Source: an uncultured Bacilli bacterium (lineage in GTDB: Bacteria; Bacillota_I; Bacilli_A; RF39; UBA660). Taken from it: a stretch of 6,449 bases of DNA. A program made the position numbers and the translations under genes. The stretch is from NCBI GenBank assembly GCA_947629075.1, contig CANRCI010000074.1:1-6449 (forward strand). The letters are read 5' to 3'. Of the stretch, positions 3,767 through 6,449 are shown in pieces (within the stretch, counting starts at the first letter, position 1; each line of letters opens with the position of its first letter). Below the pieces are notes generated by a model. It was not told where the DNA came from. It searched no databases and saw nothing but the letters and a program-made list of their open reading frames with translations.

Positions 3767-6449
3767 TTCTTCTCATTCCTTCTCTACTATCATAATATAT
3801 AATTACCCCAAAAGCAACTATACCTATAACACTGCATAGAGCTCCCACTTTCAAGTATGGTGTTTCATATATTAGTTCAATCTCGTGCTCTCCTTTATCT
3901 AAATAAATACCTAAAAAGTAATTATTAGATAGGAAAGTATCAGTTTTTTTACCATCGACAAGGACCTTCCATCCCTTCGAATAAGCCGTACTAAGTTGTA
4001 AAACTCCACTGTTTTTAAAATTGACTTTAGCTTTCATCGTATTATCGTAATATTCATCAATCTCAAAATTAGCTTCATTCAATTTGGCAACATCACTTTC
4101 ATAATCATCAAAATTAACTAACAAAATCTCGATATCATCATAATTATAGTTTCCTAAACTAGAGACTTTAATTTGAATTTCTTCTTCGTCAAGATCTTCA
4201 TAATAACCTAAATTGACTAAAAAATCTTCTGGACGAGCAACGTAAGGACTGACATTTTTATTGACATAACTTATTCTTTTAGCAATATCTCTAAAAGTGG
4301 TAGTGATATTAAATTCATAGTTTTTAGTGTAATACTTAGTGCTGTTATAGAACTTTCTTTTAGCTAAAGCATTACTTTTATCAGTAATTTTCACATCATA
4401 TAATTCATCTTTACTAAATGGTTCATATGCAATATTTTTAATTCTTAAATATAGTTCACCGCTCTTACTAGGACTGTCAAAGTTTAGGGTGACTGTACCC
4501 TTTTTAGTATTAGATACAGTAAATGTACCCCCCCCGCTAGGTATTTTTTCATCTTTAACTTTAAAATCAAGGCTCTTTATATCATTGTTGGTTTTATCTT
4601 TAATATTAGCTTTGGTAACGTATTTGGTATCGATATCTTTTTTATCTAAGCTAACTGTTTTTAATAGAGCACTCTCTTTTTCTAATGGATCTAATTTATA
4701 ATAGGAATCCGTATCTATATAGGTATCATAGAAGGTACCAAAACTAACTGGATACTTATTTTCATAAATCTTGGTATACTCATAACTCTTTTGTAACTCA
4801 TATCCATAAGGTGGCATTTCATCATCAGAAATATAGTACTTGTTACCCAATAATGTCGTAATCTTTGTTCGTTTATCAAACTCTTTAATTTCTCTAGATG
4901 CTGAATATTCTCCATTAGCTAAATCATATCCTAAGGTAGCTAGATATTTAGGAATTATCGAATAGTAATAATCAATTGATGGATAATCGTAAATTAGTGA
5001 TAAATTGGTGACGTTAGATGGAAATTTTAAAACGCGATAAAAAGACTTATCACTATCTTTTACTTCTTTGATAGCTTCTTCAAAATTATGAATAGAATTA
5101 TTATTAGTTGGATAGATAAAGTCATCTTCGTATCTCGTATAATAATTGGTAATAAAACCATCACCGGATACATCTAAATAGCTATAAGTGTTAATACATA
5201 GTGTCAAAACTGTAAGAATACAAAGACTAGCATTAAACAAACTTACATTTTTAAACTTTAATTTGTCTTGCTTATCAAATATTATTAGAAAGATAAAAAC
5301 TGATCCTAACGAAAATAAATCGTAGTAATCGAAGTTGATGTTTAACAGGAATAAAACAATTAAGTAACCACCAGCAAACAGAACAACATTATAGAAATCT
5401 TCCTTGGTTATTTTGATACCGTCATTGATTAAATGGGCCGAAAGGCTACATAAGATGAATGAAAAGACAAAGCTCCAACGAGTATCATGCCAAGAAAATG
5501 CCGTATAGATTTGACTGATATTAGAAAATAGCATCGATACAAATAGAATTAGTAAAAAGATAATTTGGGGATGATATTTTTGATGGCGGCGAAACAAAAG
5601 TGGAATTATCAAGAAAGTTAAAGCGTTTAATCCAATTGATGACCAATTGTACATATCGAGTGTACCAAGTGATTTAAATAAATGGCGATAGTGATCGATA
5701 AAGTATGGTGGTACTTCTTTAGCACCTGAACGATTAGATCCTAAAAACATCATTACGGTTGGCAATAAAACGATCATTGACATCAAGACTCCAACCGCCA
5801 CACACATAGCAACCTTAAAATATTCACCTACTATTTTCTTAAACTTATTATCTTGTCCATTATACTTGGTAAAAATAAGAATGCTTCCATAGATGAAGAG
5901 ACAGACAGATAAAAGGTAACCGAAGTAAAAACAAGTCATAAAAAATAGTAAAAAGACACTGAAGATAAAGAAGATTTTCTTGTCTTCATTAATTATCTTT
6001 TCTATTCCAATCATGACCAGTGGCCATATCATAACAGCATTTAAAAAGTATGGATGCCTAATTCCGGATAGTAAAGCAAAAGTACAAAACGAATACATTA
6101 TGCCACCGATGGCTTGGGATATATTATTGAGTTTTTTATAACGGGCATAAAAGATAAAAGTAATTCCTACGAAATATAGACGAACAATTATTAAAAGGAA
6201 AAACAAGGTGTCTAGTCTACTCTCAGGAAATAAAACTGCTACATACGAAAACAAATCACCTAAGATGTAGTATGAGTAATTGGCAATTAAATCCATTCCT
6301 AGTCCTAAGTTCCAATTAAATAAAGTAAAGTGCCCTGTTTTTATAGCATTAACCAATAGATTACGATAATTTATGAACGTAATATAGTGCTGATTAACAG
6401 TGTCAGATTTCCAGATAGCTCCCTTGTTGTAAATGTAAAATATATATAC
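3735..6449 (-). CDS. yfhO: YfhO-family GT-C membrane glycosyltransferase (5' end outside window)
   Basis: This is a very large polytopic protein, 904 residues visible, with the frame open through the window edge, so the true start lies beyond 6449. The TTG at 6356 is only an internal codon: the 31 codons before it continue the family sequence, with GAIWKSDTVNQHY in the first outer loop, whose Asp is a candidate GT-C catalytic residue, and later LGLGMD. About a dozen helices fill roughly residues 60-430. A Tyr-rich extracellular domain follows, with the YfhO hallmark LLGNKYYISDD and PPYGY near residues 530-545, then a last helix at about 868-886 and a basic tail. Members such as B. subtilis YfhO move a sugar from an undecaprenyl-phosphate carrier to lipoteichoic acid. 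The overlapping GT2 gene would supply that carrier-linked sugar. Eight consecutive G residues occur at codons 639-641 (4535-4528). The polymer and sugar cannot be told from sequence. Confidence 0.92.
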   Translation of the reverse strand, partial: VYIFYIYNKGAIWKSDTVNQHYITFINYRNLLVNAIKTGHFTLFNWNLGLGMDLIANYSYYILGDLFSYVAVLFPESRLDTLFFLLIIVRLYFVGITFIFYARYKKLNNISQAIGGIMYSFCTFALLSGIRHPYFLNAVMIWPLVMIGIEKIINEDKKIFFIFSVFLLFFMTCFYFGYLLSVCLFIYGSILIFTKYNGQDNKFKKIVGEYFKVAMCVAVGVLMSMIVLLPTVMMFLGSNRSGAKEVPPYFIDHYRHLFKSLGTLDMYNWSSIGLNALTFLIIPLLFRRHQKYHPQIIFLLILFVSMLFSNISQIYTAFSWHDTRWSFVFSFILCSLSAHLINDGIKITKEDFYNVVLFAGGYLIVLFLLNINFDYYDLFSLGSVFIFLIIFDKQDKLKFKNVSLFNASLCILTVLTLCINTYSYLDVSGDGFITNYYTRYEDDFIYPTNNNSIHNFEEAIKEVKDSDKSFYRVLKFPSNVTNLSLIYDYPSIDYYYSIIPKYLATLGYDLANGEYSASREIKEFDKRTKITTLLGNKYYISDDEMPPYGYELQKSYEYTKIYENKYPVSFGTFYDTYIDTDSYYKLDPLEKESALLKTVSLDKKDIDTKYVTKANIKDKTNNDIKSLDFKVKDEKIPSGGGTFTVSNTKKGTVTLNFDSPSKSGELYLRIKNIAYEPFSKDELYDVKITDKSNALAKRKFYNSTKYYTKNYEFNITTTFRDIAKRISYVNKNVSPYVARPEDFLVNLGYYEDLDEEEIQIKVSSLGNYNYDDIEILLVNFDDYESDVAKLNEANFEIDEYYDNTMKAKVNFKNSGVLQLSTAYSKGWKVLVDGKKTDTFLSNNYFLGIYLDKGEHEIELIYETPYLKVGALCSVIGIVAFGVIIYYDSREGMRRNGSKKRKREK
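4528..4535 (-). repeat. Poly-G(8) homopolymer tract inside the YfhO-type gene
   Basis: The minus strand has eight consecutive G encoding GGG GGG GGT (three Gly) in an AT-rich gene. With eight G the frame is open. Loss of one G brings a TAA 14 codons on, and gain of one brings a TAA after five further codons, so slippage would truncate the extracellular domain and remove the last helix. Confidence 0.9.

Noticed and set aside
4489..4915. Short ORFs on both strands within the YfhO-type gene (4489-4701 plus, 4715-4915 minus).
   Set aside because: They lie inside a long intact coding frame with family hallmarks and have no independent signals.
6354..6356. TTG as the start of the YfhO-type gene.
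   Set aside because: The frame stays open for 31 more codons to the window edge, and these encode the conserved first-loop sequence, so the gene simply runs off the window.
1..6449. CRISPR arrays, tRNA or rRNA genes, transposases, insertion-sequence ends and prophage genes.
   Set aside because: None was seen: there are no spaced direct repeats, no tRNA-like cloverleaf and no mobile-element protein motifs in the translated frames.

Overview
The window looks like a chromosomal segment from an AT-rich, low-GC Gram-positive bacterium of the Bacilli/Firmicutes type. The evidence is a ribosomal protein L27 with the Firmicutes-specific N-terminal extension, the matching Prp protease gene beside it, strong AGGAGG-type ribosome binding sites, and TGA used as a stop codon (end of prp), which argues against the Mycoplasma code. 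All supported genes lie on the minus strand, so transcription runs from high to low coordinates. The two end genes, obg and a YfhO-type gene, are cut by the window edges.

Layout in the direction of transcription: (1) 6449-2771, a two-gene cell-envelope glycosylation unit. It holds a large YfhO-family GT-C membrane protein overlapping by 32 bases with a GtrB/CsbB/DPM1-like GT2 glycosyltransferase, then a terminator. The GT2 enzyme would charge undecaprenyl phosphate with a sugar inside the cell, and the YfhO protein would transfer it to a surface polymer outside. (2) 2769-1695, the ribosomal unit rplU-prp-rpmA, with a good promoter, an approximately 98-base leader before rplU, and a terminator after rpmA. 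Prp removes the N-terminal extension of L27. (3) 1686-1501, a self-contained transcription unit of about 150 nt with a consensus-like promoter, a 5' hairpin, a perfect ribosome binding site, a 10-codon ORF (MWAWIKKYFG) and a terminator. (4) 1490-507, a two-gene unit: a CPBP-fold (Abi/CAAX-protease-like) membrane protein that has lost most of its catalytic residues, then a 68-residue protein ending in a sortase-B-like NPTTN motif, a hydrophobic helix and a basic tail, followed by a terminator. (5) 440-1, a promoter and the first 134 codons of the GTPase gene obg.

In Bacillus subtilis the order is rplU-ysxB(prp)-rpmA-spo0B-obg. Here units 3 and 4 occupy the place between rpmA and obg, each with its own promoter and terminator, so this is the accessory part of the window. 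The items most worth a second look are the 10-codon micro-transcript, a tract of eight G residues inside the YfhO-type gene that could act as a phase-variation switch, the degenerate CPBP protein, and the sortase-signal-like small protein.
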